Assembly (NCBI RefSeq): GCF_022539665.2
Contig: NC_081332.1
Location: 7,716,303-7,780,302, forward strand
DNA length: 64,000 nt
Source of the DNA: Daphnia carinata
Taxonomy: Eukaryota; Arthropoda; Branchiopoda; Diplostraca; Daphniidae
Direction: 5' to 3'
A program made the position numbers and the translations under genes. This document shows positions 1 to 11,121 of this stretch, one piece after another. The notes under the pieces are model-generated. The model did no database searches, was not told the origin of the DNA, and worked only from the letters and a program-made list of their open reading frames with translations. Each line of letters opens with the position of its first letter. Within the stretch, counting starts at the first letter, position 1.

Positions 1-1
1 T

Positions 2-970
2 CCAAATAGCGCAAACGTTGGGCCGGCCAACCTAGGTCCGTCACACGGTCCGGGTTTGTCCGCGCGAATTCCAAACGGAACTACGCTCCCGAGTGGCTCC
101 GGTTCGTCACACGGGCCGGCTACTACTGCCACTACATATAGCTTGCCGTTATTCACACCGTCTATGAATAACGAACAACCAGCGTCGACTCCCTTTCCAG
201 GCTACCCAGGAACACCCGCTCATCCGCCGACAGTTCAACATCCGCCTACCGTTTATACACCGGATGCTTGGATTCGTACTATCAACCCTCCGCCCGCCGT
301 CACGAACTGCCCTGGTATTAAGCCACCCCGGATGAATGCACCTACCTTCGATGGAGATCCTCGCGACTGGCCGATGTTCATACAGATGTTCAAGGTTTTC
401 GTCCACGATGCCGTAAGTTCTGACGCAGAACGCATCGCTCATCTGTATGACGCGCTAACACCGACCATTAGGAAGGACATCGGAGGAGCTCTCCTCAACC
501 CGGGGCTTTACCAACATGCTCTAAACGAACTTCAACGGAGATACGGAAACCCACAGATTGTCTCCCAAGCCTGCACTTCATCTCTTCTCAAGCTGCGGCC
601 GTTTAGAGACAACGATTTTAGTGCCCTTCGGGCTTTCTCCGCCGATCTCCACTCCGTGGTAGCAACTCTAAAATTAGGAAGATACGGAATGGAGCTGTAC
701 AGCCACACTACGCTTTCACAATTAATCTCCAAACTTCCTCCAGCATTGAAGAGTCGATGGGGCGAGAAGAGCTGGGCAATGCAACCCACTCTCGCATCCA
801 TTGAAGACTTAGACCAATGGCTCGACGGAGTTGCAATGGCTGAACAATCTATCAGAGCGAGTTCGATCGAAACTCCTCATAGACAGCACAGTAAACCATC
901 GGAGGAGAAACGTCGTACTCCACACAAACCTAACGTATTCAACACCACGTCCGTAACCCTCCCGAAATGA
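2..970 (+). pseudogene. gag: BEL/Pao Gag (capsid region), 5' partial
   Basis: The frame is open from the left window edge, so the true start is not visible. A Pro/Ser/Thr/Gly-rich N-terminal stretch is followed by a globular region beginning near base 330 (PTFDGDPRDWPMFIQMFKVF) with the pattern of the DUF1759-type Gag of BEL/Pao elements. This protein would assemble the cytoplasmic particle that packages element RNA. The frame ends at a TGA (968-970), but the same frame continues directly into the zinc-knuckle region, so the stop is more likely a nonsense mutation than a natural Gag end, although a readthrough site cannot be excluded from sequence alone. Confidence 0.85.
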
Positions 971-1984
971 AACAACGACGAGGCAGCTTCGAGATGTCCG
1001 GGATGCAACAGCAAGCATCCACACCGTCTGAAGGACTGCAGAAAATTCAGAGACATTCCCGTGGAGAAAAGAGCGCAAATTGTGAAGGAAGCCAACTTGT
1101 GCCTTCGTTGCTTAGGTAACGACCACCTTAGCAGAGCGTGCACCCGTACCGAACGTTGCTCAAAGCCCGACTGCGATGGCATCCATCACTCACTTTTGCA
1201 CGGCGCTCCACGGCTCTACCCTCAAAGGATGGGTCCAGGATCAACGACTACGAAATTCTCCGGTTCCGTCACAACCAAATCGGCAGGTAGTCGCACTCTA
1301 CTACCGATTGTTCCTGTGATCCTGAAGGCCAACGGCAAAGAGTATCCACTCTATGCGCTCCTCGACCCTGGAAGCAAAATATCCGTAATAAGGGGGAAAA
1401 CCGCGGCTCTCATCAATCTACGAGGCAAAGTCGAACGAGTGGCTACGAGAACGGTAAACGGTGAAACTAAATCTGTCGATCGTAAGATCGTCAATTTCAG
1501 TGTCACTTCAACTTGCGGCCGCTTCTCCTTTGACATCTCGGATGCGCACGTGATGGACTCTTTCGAACTCGACAAACGCCCGATCAATCTTGCTAGCCTT
1601 AGAGAGCAGTGGCCTCACCTCACTCATGTTCCGGTCCACTCTACTACAAAGGAGGACGTCGCAATTTTAATCGGTCATGACCACCCATCCGCAATTGAAA
1701 TCTTCGAAACGCGCAAAGACCCTTTTGACCAACGAGCACCTCGTGCCTACCTGTCAGCTTTCGGTTGGTACATTGGAGGGCCAAGCGGAAAACTCAGTGA
1801 CGACACTCGCGATTGTTTCCATTCCCACTTCGTAGAAAGGGAATGTGACGTTCTTTTACACCAATTCGTTGAGGCTGATACATTCGGCACCAAACCGAAC
1901 GTCACTAAGCCTATTGGTCGGGAGGAAAAGAGAGCGTGGGAGATTCTGAACAACACTACAAGACATAACGGTGAACGCTACTAG
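971..1984 (+). pseudogene. BEL/Pao nucleocapsid knuckles and aspartic protease
   Basis: In the same frame as the Gag segment. Cysteine/histidine clusters lie at about 993-1200: CPGCNSKHPHRLKDC, then CLRCLGNDHLSRAC (CX2CX4HX4C), then a third Cys/His cluster, as in BEL/Pao nucleocapsids that bind RNA. The protease follows with the active-site motif LLDPGSKISVI near 1360. The usual D-T/S-G triad is D-P-G here, which is unusual and may be disabling. A TAG at 1982-1984 interrupts the frame before reverse transcriptase, and the frame beyond it is continuous with the next segment. Confidence 0.8.
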
Positions 1985-3649
1985 GTCAACCTACTCTGGA
2001 AGACGGACAATCCGGACCTCCCAAACAACCTCTTTGTCGCCCAACGTCGCTTCTTTAATCTGGAAAGAAAACTTATTAAGGACAAGGACCTCGGCAAGGT
2101 TTATGGGTCGGTCATCAATACCTACGTCAGCTTGAAACACGCGCGCAAGCTTTCCCGAGAGGAGATCAGCGCTGGTCCCCTCGGTCGAACGTGGTATTGT
2201 CCTCATCACCCTGTCTTCAACCCGAACAAGCCAAGAAAGTGTAGAGTTGTGTTTGATTTATCGGCCAAACACAATGGAACATGTTTGAACGATGCTCTTC
2301 TAAAAGGGCCAGACCTCATGACAAACCAGATTGGGGTGCTTCTCCGTTTCCGCCAATACGCTGTCCCACTCGTTGCCGACATCGAAAAGATGTTCCATCA
2401 GGTACGAATAAGATCTCCCGATGGGCCGGCCTTCCGCTTCATTTGGCGTGAACCGGGTAGCGCAAACCCCCCGGAAGTTTATCAGATGGAAGTTCACCTT
2501 TTCGGTGCCGTCTCATCACCGGCCATATGTGCCTACGCCTTGCAACAAGCTGTGAAGGACAGCGAAGAACCAGAGCCCTTGCTACGCCAAATCTCCCGAC
2601 ACTTTTACGTAGACAACTGGCTAACGTCGTTCCCTTCGACGAGCGAGGCTATTTCGACCGCCCATCAACTGACCAGGGCGTTGAGGGCTGGTGGGTTTCC
2701 CTTAACCCTATGGGCCACTTCAAACGACGTTGTACGGAAGGCAATTCCCGGCCAACGAAAGGAAGGAGCCTCCGTCAACATGGATTTGGATGAGGACCCT
2801 ATTGAACGAACCCTTGGTTTAGTTTGGGATTTTCGACGTGACGTCTTCTTGCTTGGTGCCAAAGCGGAACCAGGAGGAAGAACTAAAAGGGATCTGCTGA
2901 AATCCATCTTCAGCATCTTCGACCCCCTCGGTTTCCTGGCCCCTATAGTCTTCCAAGCAAAGGTTCTGATGCAAATCATTTGGCGCCGTAAATTTGATTG
3001 GGACGATGAACTATCGCAGGATCTTATCGACCGCTGGATCTGCTGGACCGAAACATTGCCGTCATTCTCCAAGCTCGTTCTCGAGCGATGTATCTCTCCA
3101 CCACGAAGCGACCTTACAGCAACCGAGCTACACATTTTTGGAGACGCGTCTGAATTAGGCTTCGGCGCCGTCGCATACGTCCGTTTCTTATTCAACGATC
3201 GCCCGGCAAACGTAAAGTTCATCATCTCAAAGGCCAGAGTAGCCCCTCTGAAATTTTTGACAATTGCCCGCCTAGAACTCAACGCCGCTGTTCTAGCCGC
3301 ACGTCTCGGCACGCAAGTGTGCGTTGAACAGGACCTCGCCTTCGACCAGATCTTTTACTGGACCGACTCGACAACCGTCCTCAGCTTGATTAATTCCAGG
3401 AATTGCCAATTTAATAACTACGTCAGTAACCCGATCGGTGAGATATTTGAGACCACGACTCCCGATCAGTGGAATTATGTACCAAGCACGAGCAATCCGG
3501 CAGACGATGCTAGTCGCGGTCTAGATGCTTCTGAATTCACCATCGACCATCGATGGTTCACCGGACCGCCCTTCCTTCGAGGTTTAGACAACTGGCCTGA
3601 ACTTCAATCTCTTCCAGTAATTGACGAAACTGATCCGGAGATAAGATAA
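1985..3649 (+). pseudogene. pol: BEL/Pao reverse transcriptase and RNase H
   Basis: This continues the upstream frame after the TAG at 1984. RT motifs are visible in order: RVVFDLSAKHNGTCLND (about 2243), VADIEKMFHQVRI (about 2375), FGAVSSPAICAYAL, and the catalytic motif FYVDNW near 2607. Most RTs have two Asp there; here the second position is Asn, so catalysis may be lost unless this lineage uses YVDN. RNase H follows with IFGDASELGFGAVAY, the Glu of LELNAAVLAA, the Asp of YWTDSTTVL and NPADDASRG, so all four acidic positions are present. The frame ends at TAA 3647-3649. Confidence 0.88.
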
Positions 3650-5212
3650 ACGGCTTGGATTGGGGTAATCCAGCGGGAAACGACCTCCTTATAGAAAGGA
3701 AATCGAGACCGCAGATCATCTTTAACGCCGTCGCCTACCTCTTTCGTTTTATCTGGAACGCGCGGCAGAGGGATCCCAATCAACGAAGAGCGAGTGGACT
3801 CTTGAGAAGCCGATGAGGTCCCTATGGGAAAATCCTTCATTCTCCAGCGGACGCAAGCAAACGCCTACCAGCAAGAGGTGAACTGTTTACATGCCGGCCG
3901 CCCAATCGAAAGGCATTCAAAACTGATTAAGTTGGCTCCATTTCTCGATCATCGAGGCTTCATATGTGTTGGGGGAAGAATCGAGAAAGCGCCCTTACCA
4001 ATCGATAGCCGCCACCCAATCATTCTTCCCCGCTCGGAAATGATGACCGAGCTCATCCTTTTCAAGTTACACCGCGATCGGGGTCATCTTTCGGCTAGCG
4101 AGCTTCATCATGAGGCACGTCGTGAGTTTTGGATTCCCAAAGGTCTCGACGGCACAACGAGTTCGCTATCTTTGCTACCTCTGCAGGAAACGAAGCGCAA
4201 AGGGGACCCCACCGATCATGGCTGCTCTTCCCGCTTCCAGTTTGATGGTTGGGTATCCCGCGTTTACCCACACGGGAGTAGACTACTTCGGGCCTATCAA
4301 CGTTACTATTTTCCGCCGAACGATTAAACGTTGGGGTTGTTTGTTCACATGCCTAAGTTGTGTTGTTCACTCACAAGGTGTGTGCATCTCGAAATGGCAT
4401 ACTCTATGGATACCAGTTCCTTCATTTCGGCCCTCGATCGCTTCCAAAATCGTCGAGGAGTTCCCGCGTCCTACCATAGCGATAATGGGACAAACTTTGT
4501 CGGCGCGCAAAGGGAATTGCCCGAATGTCTCCAGAACTTGAACCAGGACGCCATCCTACGACATCTAAACCGACAACCCTCGAAATGGGTGTTTAATCCA
4601 CCAGCTGCTTCCCATTTCGGAGGTGTCTGGGAGCGAATGGTAAGTGCCGCCAAGATCGCATTACGGGCCGTTCTAGGAAACCAGCGCCTCACCGATGAAA
4701 TCTTACTGACCGCCCTCACTTTAATTGAGAATATTCTCAATAGCCGCAAGCTTACTCCGATAAGCGACGACCCAAACGATCCAGAATGTCTTACTCCTAA
4801 CCATCTACTGCTTGGTCGTGCAACTCCGAATCTACCGCCCGACGTCTTCACCGAGGATGATTTAACCGCCAAGCAGAGGTGGAGGATCGCGCAAGCAGTT
4901 GCGGACCAGTTCTGGCAGCGCTGGATGAAAGAGGTACTACCGAGCCTCACTGAACGAGAGAAATGGTACAAAGAGCATCCTAACCTCCAGGTCGGAGATA
5001 TTGTCGTCATCATTGATCCAGCAACGCCTCGAGGAACTTGGCCTACCGGAAAGATTATTCAAACCTTTCCCAGCGACGACGGAGTTGTTCGCTCTGCGAA
5101 CATACAAACGAACGAAACCGAGCGCATTCGTTATTTCTCCTTAAATCCGTACTGGTGCGGGAAGGTGCGCTTAGCGCGACAAAGCGCAGGGCCGGCGATG
5201 TTGCCGAGTTAG
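3650..5212 (+). pseudogene. BEL/Pao integrase, frameshifted
   Basis: The RNase H-integrase linker (3650-3823) is scrambled across frames: recognisable linker residues occur in different frames. Integrase proper reads in one frame from 3824 (KSFILQRTQANAYQQE), slips to another near 4145 where CYLCRKRSAKG (zinc-binding part) and TGVDYFGPINV (first catalytic Asp) are read, and returns near 4370 for HSDNGTNFVGA (second Asp) and FGGVWERMV (catalytic Glu). The C-terminal region (QVGDIVVIIDPATPRG) ends at TAG 5210-5212, a few bases inside the 3' LTR. The DDE triad is therefore complete but split over three frame segments. Confidence 0.85.
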
Positions 5213-5740
5213 AGCTCGCCAAAACCGTATCTTTTAAAAGCGATCTGGCGACGCCGCACCCGGAGGAAGAGATTCGGTAACGAAGGGCGGAGCTTAGGGG
5301 AGCCGACCTCACTCGACCTTAGTCTCGACCTCGCTAGCAAGCAGCAAACACCTCAAACTCGTTTCGTCCCGTTTTTCCGTCCGTTAATTGAACTTCGCAT
5401 AAGTTCAACGTGTTTCCTCCTTTGGCATAGGTTTGTGTCACGTCTTCCCGAAAGTTTGTGCTGTTTCCCAACTACTTGTAGTGCTGTGTTTGTGACGACG
5501 CCCTAACCTTAACCTTTTCCTTCCAACACGAGACGCGTAGTTTTGGCAACCATTGCGAGTGGCTCTCATGCAGACCCCATCCCCCCTTTCGCGTGTATCT
5601 CTATTCGCAACGTTCGTTGGCAGGCAAACAACGGTCTTGTATCCGAATACATCGGCTTAACTTTGCTTAATTTCAACTTGTGGTTTGGTTATTTAATTTT
5701 CCCTTTCTTTTTCCCTTTACAACCGCGTGGAGAGGCAACA
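5199..5740 (+). repeat. 3' LTR of the BEL/Pao element
   Basis: The segment begins TGTTGCC and ends GGCAACA, an exact 7-bp terminal inverted repeat with the TG...CA ends expected of LTRs. It lies directly after the integrase C-terminus and directly before the satellite. Length is 542 bp. The other LTR lies outside the window, so this is inferred from ends and position, not from a pairwise repeat. Several + strand ATG-initiated frames inside it look incidental. Confidence 0.75.
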
Positions 5741-6562
5741 ACTATCTACATTCAAACAGCATCAAATATACGTGTATTCAATGTAAATATAGTGTCATAC
5801 AGTGAGTTTCAATATCTACATTCAAACAGCATCAAATATACGTGGATTCGATGTGAATATAGTGTCATACAGTGAGTTTCAATATCTACATTCAAACAGC
5901 ATCAAATATACGTGTATTCAATGTGAATATAGTGTTATAGAATCAGATTCATGATCTACATTCAGACAGCATCAAATATACGTGTATTCAATGTGAATAT
6001 AGTGTTATAGAATCAGTTTCAATATCTACATTCAAACAGTATCAAATATACGTGTATTCAATGTGAAAATAGTGTGATACAGTGAGTTTCACTATCTACA
6101 TTCAAACAGCATCAAATATACGTTTATTCAATGTGAATATAGCGTGATACAGTGAGTTTCACTATCTACATTCAAACATCATCAAATATACGTGTATTCA
6201 ATGTGAATATAGTGTGATACAGTGAGTTTCACTATCTACATTCAAACAGCATCAAATATACGTGTATTCAATATGAATAAAATGTGATACAGTGAGTTTC
6301 AATATCTACATTCAAACAGCGTCAAATATACGTGTATTCAATGTAAATATAGTGTTATAGAATCAGTTTCATGATCTACATTCAAACAACATCAAATATA
6401 CGTGTATTCAATGTGAATATAGTGTTATAGAATCAGTTTCATGATCTACACTCAAACAGCATCAAATATACGTGTATTCAATGTGAATATAGTGTGATAC
6501 AGTGAGTTTCAATATCTACATTCAAATAGCATCAAATATACGTGTATTCCATGTGAATATAG
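5741..6562 (+). repeat. 70-bp satellite, block A
   Basis: About twelve tandem copies of a 70-bp AT-rich unit; for example the word TCTACA recurs at 5745, 5815 and 5885. Each unit holds CATCAAATATACGTGTATTC. Two versions of the unit's tail alternate: one with TTATAGAATCAG and one with GATACAGTGAG. The block is bounded by the BEL LTR on the left and the Gypsy copy B LTR on the right. Confidence 0.95.
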
Positions 6563-6919
6563 TGTAATGTTCATATATTATAGAAGTAACTCTGTTCATC
6601 ATTCAGACTACAGGTGTATTTTACAATCACTAGTTACACGGACAAAGTAACGTTATAAACTCCCTCCCGAGACTCACTCGAGTCTCGTCTTTTATAGGTT
6701 ATAAATCAGGTCGTTCTTGACGTCAATGGTGACCTCCAAGAAGTCATCACGTGCAGACAGAGTGATGGTGACGTAGAAGAGCTGACCGATACTGGTTTCC
6801 CGTGTGAGAGGCGAAGAGCTGACTGATACCAGTGTAGCGTGGGATCGTCCAAGACTGGTATCTGGTAATTAGCTTGGTTTACTAATTGGTAGCGTTCTTC
6901 GGTATGTGTCCTCATCACA
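6563..6919 (-). repeat. 3' LTR of Gypsy copy B
   Basis: The + strand reads TGTAATGTTC...CCTCATCACA, so the element strand begins TGTGATGAGG and ends ACA. It abuts satellite on one side and a purine-rich tract on the other. The right part (about 6750-6919) aligns with 16389-16508, the truncated LTR of copy A. Length is 357 bp. A GAGACTC-ACTC-GAGTCTC inverted repeat (6669-6686) lies just downstream of the TATA-like box on the element strand. Confidence 0.75.
6689..6698 (-). promoter_or_regulatory. TATA-like box in copy B LTR
   Basis: The element strand reads CCTATAAAAG, a good TATA-box match, placed in the LTR so that transcription would start a few tens of bases further toward lower coordinates, near the GAGACTC/GAGTCTC hairpin. 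Function is inferred from position and motif only. Confidence 0.4.
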
Positions 6920-6931
6920 TTCCTCCCCTTT
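6920..6931 (-). other. Polypurine tract, copy B
   Basis: The element strand reads AAAGGGGAGGAA immediately before the LTR start TGTGATG. This is the expected plus-strand primer site of an LTR retrotransposon and fixes the LTR boundary. The matching tract of copy A is at 16509-16522. Confidence 0.7.
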
Positions 6932-7268
6932 CTAAAGAAATTTCTTCCGGGGTTACAGAGTTAGAGAATATGTTTTATTCATGTGGGAGAAAGTTATAAT
7001 GAATAGATAGGTCTACAAAATATATAGATTTTAATTGATACATGTTTGCCTTTTCCCTTCACCGTAGGATTTAAAATTGTTTACCACATTTTTATTAGTA
7101 GAATGGTAGGTTTAGGATGGAAAGGTAGGGTTTTGTTTATTATTGTTTTTTTTTGTTTTTTTTCGATGCGTACCGTATAATTGTTGTTTGTTTTTTTTTG
7201 GTTTTTTTTCGTTTTGTTCCGGTGGACTTCATTCGTCTCTTGACCTTCTTCTAGTTCACTCGTGCAAG
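6932..7268 (+). other. AT-rich leader upstream of opposite-strand gene, copy B
   Basis: No gene is visible. The stretch between polypurine tract and the + strand ATG holds T-rich runs and aligns moderately with 16523-16787 of copy A. The last bases before the ATG are the best conserved (GTTCA[C/T]TCGTGC[A/G]AG then ATGG). It is the obvious place for a promoter or 5' UTR of the + strand gene, but no core promoter element stands out. Confidence 0.3.
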
Positions 7269-7793
7269 ATGGATTTCGATTACATGTGTGTGGTGACTAA
7301 CCGTTCCGCTGTTGATACTGCATTATGGTTTTTTGACGTTGTGGTATACCAACGTCCTGAACATCATTTCCGACGATTTAATTCGTTTGATCGGGATTTG
7401 TTCTTCACTTTGTTTCGGTCTTCTCTGGTTGTTGAAAATGGTATCCCTTTCAATTTTGGGTTTCAGCGCGTCTGTCAGACCGACCGATATTATTCGTGAG
7501 TTGTTTGGCATTTCCCTCTTGGTGCTCCTTTTAGTTTCTTTTTCTTCTGTAGTCGTTTCCCGGGTTATGCTCGCTATCGCGACAATTACCCGATTCGGTT
7601 TGCTCGACTCCTCTGGTGGTTGGAGTCTGGTGAAGATATTTTCCATCGTAACTGCCGTTCGTCTCTTTTCTTGGCTGAACCGTTTCAAGAGGAAGTTTTT
7701 GGTCAAATAGCCATGCGGAACGTTCAACGTGTTCTACGACAACTTTTGTTGGACACCGAACCTTTGCTGACGAGTTACTTGTATTTCCGCTAG
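7269..7793 (+). CDS. Spliced opposite-strand gene of Gypsy element, unknown protein (copy B)
   Basis: Two exons, 7269-7495 and 7553-7793, with a 57-bp intron: GTGAGT donor and a pyrimidine-rich TTTCTTTTTCTTCTGTAG acceptor. The joined frame is 468 nt and encodes 155 residues. It runs on the strand opposite to gag-pol-env, between env and the 3' LTR. Copy A (16788-17313) has the same start, intron position, intron phase, exon lengths and stop. I count roughly 32 amino-acid differences between copies, many of them conservative, and exon 2 shows many third-position changes, which suggests purifying selection. The protein is rich in aromatic and basic residues (LLWWLESGEDIFHRNCRSS), with no signal peptide, membrane segment or domain I recognise. 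An accessory or regulatory role is only a guess; a domesticated or captured host gene is possible. Confidence 0.7.
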
Positions 7794-7842
7794 AATACAC
7801 TTCTTCAAGGTTGGCTATGCATCGCATCTTCTTTTCATCATC

Positions 7843-7870
7843 TTTTTTTTTTTTTTTTTTTTTTTTTTTT
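7843..7870 (+). repeat. Poly-T run (28 nt) between env and opposite-strand gene
   Basis: An uninterrupted run of 28 T on +, which is poly-A on the env strand, 128 bp past the env stop. Copy A has a 15-nt run at the same place (17378-17392). It could be a relic of a polyadenylated env mRNA captured by the element, or simple slippage. Confidence 0.8.
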
Positions 7871-7997
7871 GGCTTTTAAATTTAGGTTTAAACAGGGTTG
7901 GATAAAAGAAAGGTGTGTTAGTTACATTGATTCACAACACTTTCATTTCTATAAAGACATGATCAATAGTTTTGGTTTCGGTTGTCACTACAGTAAT

Positions 7998-10860
7998 TTA
8001 GTTTTGGGGTGCAATTAGACATCCGTCGTTCCAACAGAGTCCTTTGCCTGGGATTATTTGCGTATCATTGTGGATATGTGTTAACATGGGAATTTCTTGT
8101 TCAGGATGTGTAGGGTCTTTCTTTCTTTTATACAAGTTTATAATGGCGGCAAATGATATGAAAGCAACACAAATATAACCAATTAAAATTGTTATGGCAA
8201 TTACACTTACTGCCAATATTCCATATTTAAATATAGACACCCAATTAGATACATCCCAGAAATTGACCTGGGCCTTATTATGTAAGACTAATCCAGATAT
8301 GGAATTAGTGTTAGATAGCTGTACTCTACCAATTAACTAGGTCAGAACATTTAACTATTCCACATTATTTGAATCATACATTGAATGATGTTAAGGCAAA
8401 TAATCGTACGTTTTTAGAGGTAGTTCCTCAAAAGGCTGTAATTAATTTTAATTTTACAACGTGGATCGATGGCTCCTGGAGTTTCCACTCTCCATTGATC
8501 CAAGTATAAGTTTTATCATTTAAATTCACATACTGACCATTCCAAAAACAGTCTTGGAATGGATGAAGAGACCATCCATTTTTCCCAACGGTAAAATTGG
8601 TTTTTGGCCCCGTTTGGAAAAATGGTTGGTAGCCGCACTGTGTTTGCACGGCGGTAATTTTTATTGGTACCGTTTCACATTGCTGCAAAACTAAACTTTT
8701 ACCGTTTCCGGTTATTCTAGTACACACATCTAGATTTAACGCACGGGCTGCGAGCAGTCCGTTTGTTTGAGCTAGGACCATGGCTTGATTACGCTGCAGT
8801 GAAGTAATTTTACAATACAATTGGTGAACTTCGTTGGCCAATTGCGATTCATGCTTTATCGCTTGTCCTTCAATGTACTGGCGATTTTCAATATCCAACA
8901 ACGCCCGAACGCTGTCTGGAATTTGTACTTTTGTATCATTACCCTTAGCGTCCAAGACTTCACTGGAATCATTTAGCTCAATTAACTTTTCTTGTCTTCT
9001 CCTGTTTCTTTCTTCTCTCCGGTTTGAAATAGTGGTTACATCCTCTACGCTATCTAGAGTGAGGAATGGGGTTGCCAGTGTTCTTTGGAAAACCCATTCC
9101 TGCAACTTTTGCGAGGAATCACAGGGTAGTGCTCGCACTGTCTTATCCTCATAAAATGGAACTAGACAAAATGGATTATCCTTTAACGCAAATTGCCTGC
9201 CGATTTCGTTGTAGTTCCATAACATTCTATTACTAAGTTCGCTGTCGCATGGCTGCGTTGTCATCGGTGTAACACAAGTATTTGTTGTCAGAACTCTTAA
9301 TTTTCCGTTTACATAGCCGAAATCCTGTTTAGGGTACCCTTCTATAGAGCTACTTTGATTACAAAACTGTAGAGTGAGAGTTTGTTGTTCGGATATGGTT
9401 AAACAGTAATCCAAATTGGTAGTGGGTTGGATTTTACCATATAATGTTGACGGGTTAAATGGTATTTGCTCACTCATTCTGTCGAATTTCTGTGATCGAT
9501 TTCTATCCCATCTAGTCACTTGGGGTTTTCTTTGCTCCTGTATTTCCCTATCTACGGCATCATTGGCGACTGTAGTATTTCTATTAGCCATATCTGGTTT
9601 ACGTTTCCATTCTCACAAGGCTCAACAGTTATAGGATAATCTAGTATTACATTAACTGTAAGATAATTACCTGTGTGGGCCTGAATCATGTGAAAAGGCA
9701 CTAACTTAGATGTCATTGGGTTAGGTTCTAATAACCATACGTCTGTTGGATTATCTAGCTCGTCTAAACTACTGCCACATTTCTTAACTCCTGTATTGTT
9801 TTCCGTAAATTGGTGAATGCAATGCTCGAGATAGCTTTGCATCACCATTCCATTTGAGAGAAATTTAAAAGCTTGGCCATTAGTTATAGCTTTTTGTGTT
9901 TCTTTTTCGACTGTCAGGGTGTCGTCGAATGCACAGGTTGGAATCGAAAATCTTCCACTCCGTGGCAGATATGCCAAACAACGACTAGGATTGTTGGCTA
10001 ACATTAACAATCCTATTATTTCTTTATCGTAGCTTCTCTTTTGTCGTTTAGGAGTGTCCACAATATCTATGTAGGAATCGGGTAGACCGATTACCGGATA
10101 GACAGTTATGTTCGTACAGATTTGTGTTTTATTAGACGATATAATGAATTCTAGTTGGGCAGCATGATCCTCTATCCTACTTTGCTTCTTACTTGTTAGA
10201 TATCTTACTTGTTAGGTTACCTCGACCTTGAAACACTGAATTAATTTCACAGGTTGGCTCTTTTGGATCTGGGGCTTTCCATACTATTGTTAATTCGTTG
10301 TGATTTGGAAATTCTACCTTACTAGAGTTCGCTATTATTCCAAATGGGGATTTTACTGGGCAATCATGGCAATCCTTAGACAACTGGATGATTTGGGTAA
10401 CACAGTTCTTTGTTGTATAAGCCTGTGTTGTCATCCACTGTCCTTCTCCCTCTGGTTCTTGAACATATCTATATGTTTTCCCATCCTTAACCATTGGGCT
10501 GGTCCCACACGTGTTGGGATATTGTGCGGTAGTCCAACATTCATTTGCACTTACTTTTAAGATTTGTTTCTTAAAAATAGTATCGTGGCTTAAAAGAAAA
10601 TTAGTAGAAATTTCTTTAGTTGATAGCCACTGGATACACGCATACCCTTCCCACGTTATGGGTTCCTTGCTTTTAGTTAAAAGTCGGTAATTAATGTTAG
10701 TTGGGATTTCAACAGGTTCGGGATGTAAACAGTAGTCAGGATCGTCTAAGTCTAAAATACCTTTGATTACTGGTTGTGAGCAGTTGCAGGTGTTGATGGT
10801 TAGTGATTTGGCTAGTCCTACTGCTATAACGAAGACGAGTGTTGCGATAATGTTCCTCAT
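7998..10860 (-). pseudogene. env: Envelope-like glycoprotein, copy B (frameshifted)
   Basis: Starts at ATG 10860 with a hydrophobic signal peptide. The surface part (10860-10189) is Cys-rich and ends early where a short tandem duplication near 10190-10215 (CTTACTTGTTAG twice) shifts the frame. The next segment (10061-9552) carries a furin-like RQKR followed by a beta-trefoil-like repeat. The third (9591-8428) carries a second such repeat, a helical stretch with LAARALNL, and conserved CGYQPFF and NGQYVNLND. The last (8240-7998) has one membrane span and a tail ending CLIAPQ. So at least three frame breaks separate the parts. The overall pattern recalls glycoproteins of Jingchuvirales (chuvirus) type seen in arthropod retroelements rather than baculovirus-F-like errantivirus Env; that assignment is from memory and needs a search. 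Confidence 0.75.
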
Positions 10861-11121
10861 CTGTAATTATATTTCTGTAATCAGTCTTTGCGGCTGTTTG
10901 ACTGCTTGTCTTAGCGATCTCCTAACAGGTATTTCAATATCACCTTGTCTTTTTCGTCTTACTCTAGTTTGTTTGGTTTGTGCTTGAACGCTTTCAGTTG
11001 GTAGCTGCGCTGTTTCCCGTTGGTTGTTATCTTCCCCTTCTGGTGCTTGTCCTGTGGTAATTGCTGCCGTCCCTCTTTTATTCTGAACACTCGGTTCCCT
11101 TTCCCTATTCTCTATTGCTAT

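Larger units (their letters stand above)
1..5740 (+). mobile_element. BEL/Pao LTR retrotransposon, 5' end outside window
   Basis: Gag, zinc knuckles, aspartic protease, reverse transcriptase, RNase H and integrase follow each other on the + strand in BEL/Pao order and end at a 542-bp LTR. The reading frame is already open at base 2, so the 5' LTR and gag start lie to the left. The copy is dead: in-frame stops end at 970, 1984 and 3649, the RNase H-integrase linker has shifted frames, and integrase has two more frameshifts near 4145 and 4370. It is GC-richer than the AT-rich satellite that starts at 5741, so it is an insertion into or at the edge of that array. Confidence 0.9.

Noticed and set aside
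2665-3312. 215-codon - strand frame opposite BEL RT/RNase H
   Set aside because: Arg/Ser-rich complement of the true frame, with no start context or features of its own.
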